Origin: Clostridiales bacterium | GTDB taxonomy: Bacteria; Bacillota; Clostridia; Oscillospirales; CAG-272 | Length of the DNA stretch: 62,991 bases | Assembly: GCA_012522015.1 (NCBI GenBank) | Contig: JAAYLD010000016.1 | Span: 1-62,991, forward strand | Direction: 5' to 3' | Translations under genes and position numbers: made by a program | The notes under the pieces: model-generated | Seen by the model: only the letters and a program-made list of their open reading frames with translations | Database searches by the model: none | Told to the model about the DNA's origin: nothing | Part shown: in pieces, positions 62,953 through 62,991 of the stretch | Layout: the number at the start of each line of letters is the position of its first letter | Numbering within the stretch: position 1 is the stretch's first letter

Positions 62953-62991
62953 TTAGTCTCCTCTATATATTTCCTCAAGTTTTTTTGCCTC
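62953..62991 (-). CDS. 3' end of an upstream gene (partial)
   Basis: Twelve codons, EAKKLEEIYRGD, followed by TAA are visible on the minus strand, ending 35 bases upstream of the flippase start. The charged helical tail fits a glycosyltransferase C-terminus, as expected in this locus, but the function cannot be assigned from so little. Confidence 0.4.
   Translation of the reverse strand, partial: EAKKLEEIYRGD

Noticed and set aside
1-62991. CRISPR array, tRNA, rRNA, insertion sequence or prophage
   Set aside because: No regularly spaced direct repeats, no tRNA-like cloverleaf ends, no rRNA signature and no transposase or integrase motifs were seen.

Overview
The window looks like chromosomal DNA of an anaerobic, Gram-positive Bacillota, most likely a class Clostridia gut- or rumen-type bacterium in or near the Oscillospirales. 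The evidence is a bifurcating [FeFe]-hydrogenase gene set, a ClpE-type unfoldase, SpoIID- and SpoIVFB-like proteins, an SLH-anchored surface protein, group-II ECF transporter genes and strong GGAGG-type ribosome binding sites. Species cannot be named from the sequence. No rRNA, tRNA, CRISPR array or insertion sequence was found.

Left part (1-3.8 kb): the first codons of a secreted protein at the edge, a surface protein with a C-terminal anchor, an XRE regulator behind a palindromic region, and an ECF sigma/anti-sigma operon whose sigma gene is broken. 3.8-13.7 kb (minus strand): a SpoIID/SPOR protein with a coiled-coil partner, an orphan type II topoisomerase A subunit, then housekeeping genes (Sua5-type tRNA t6A enzyme, release factor 1, M18 aminopeptidase, lytic transglycosylase, dephospho-CoA kinase). 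13.9-18.9 kb is one giant SLH surface protein. 19.1-23.3 kb is a polyamine transporter operon (potABCD), followed by an M50 protease and a small membrane protein. 24.8-31.5 kb holds an oxidoreductase, the electron-bifurcating hydrogenase operon (NuoE-like, 2Fe-2S protein, NuoF-like, HydA) and an Mrp-type Fe-S carrier. 31.6-34.3 kb encodes a P-type ATPase-like protein in which the catalytic motifs are all lost. 34.4-44.1 kb carries clpE, cvpA, a beta-propeller-like membrane protein, truA, ecfT/A2/A1, an RlmI-like methyltransferase and ruvC.

The plus strand then carries DUF951, a YfhO-type membrane protein, ruvA-ruvB, and a tandem FMN-domain-like secreted protein beside the flavin transferase ApbE. 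After a CofE-like ligase and a DUF421 protein comes a wreck of a family-43 glycosidase gene (54.8-55.7 kb).

The right end (55.8-63 kb, minus strand) is a cell-surface polysaccharide locus, clearly richer in A+T from about 59.5 kb on. It includes a flippase, a DUF1919 protein, a TupA-like ATP-grasp gene broken at two A-tracts, and a separate operon of an HTH-galacturonokinase-like fusion, a sugar-1-phosphate nucleotidyltransferase, a UDP-glucuronate 4-epimerase-like enzyme and a GNAT acetyltransferase. I read that operon as a salvage route from free uronic acid to UDP-galacturonate/UDP-glucuronate, with the kinase fused to a DNA-binding domain and a perfect 12-bp inverted repeat beside its promoter.

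The observations most worth following up are the P-type ATPase pseudoenzyme, the HTH-kinase uronate operon, the A-tract frameshifts, and the unusual H-cluster residues of HydA.
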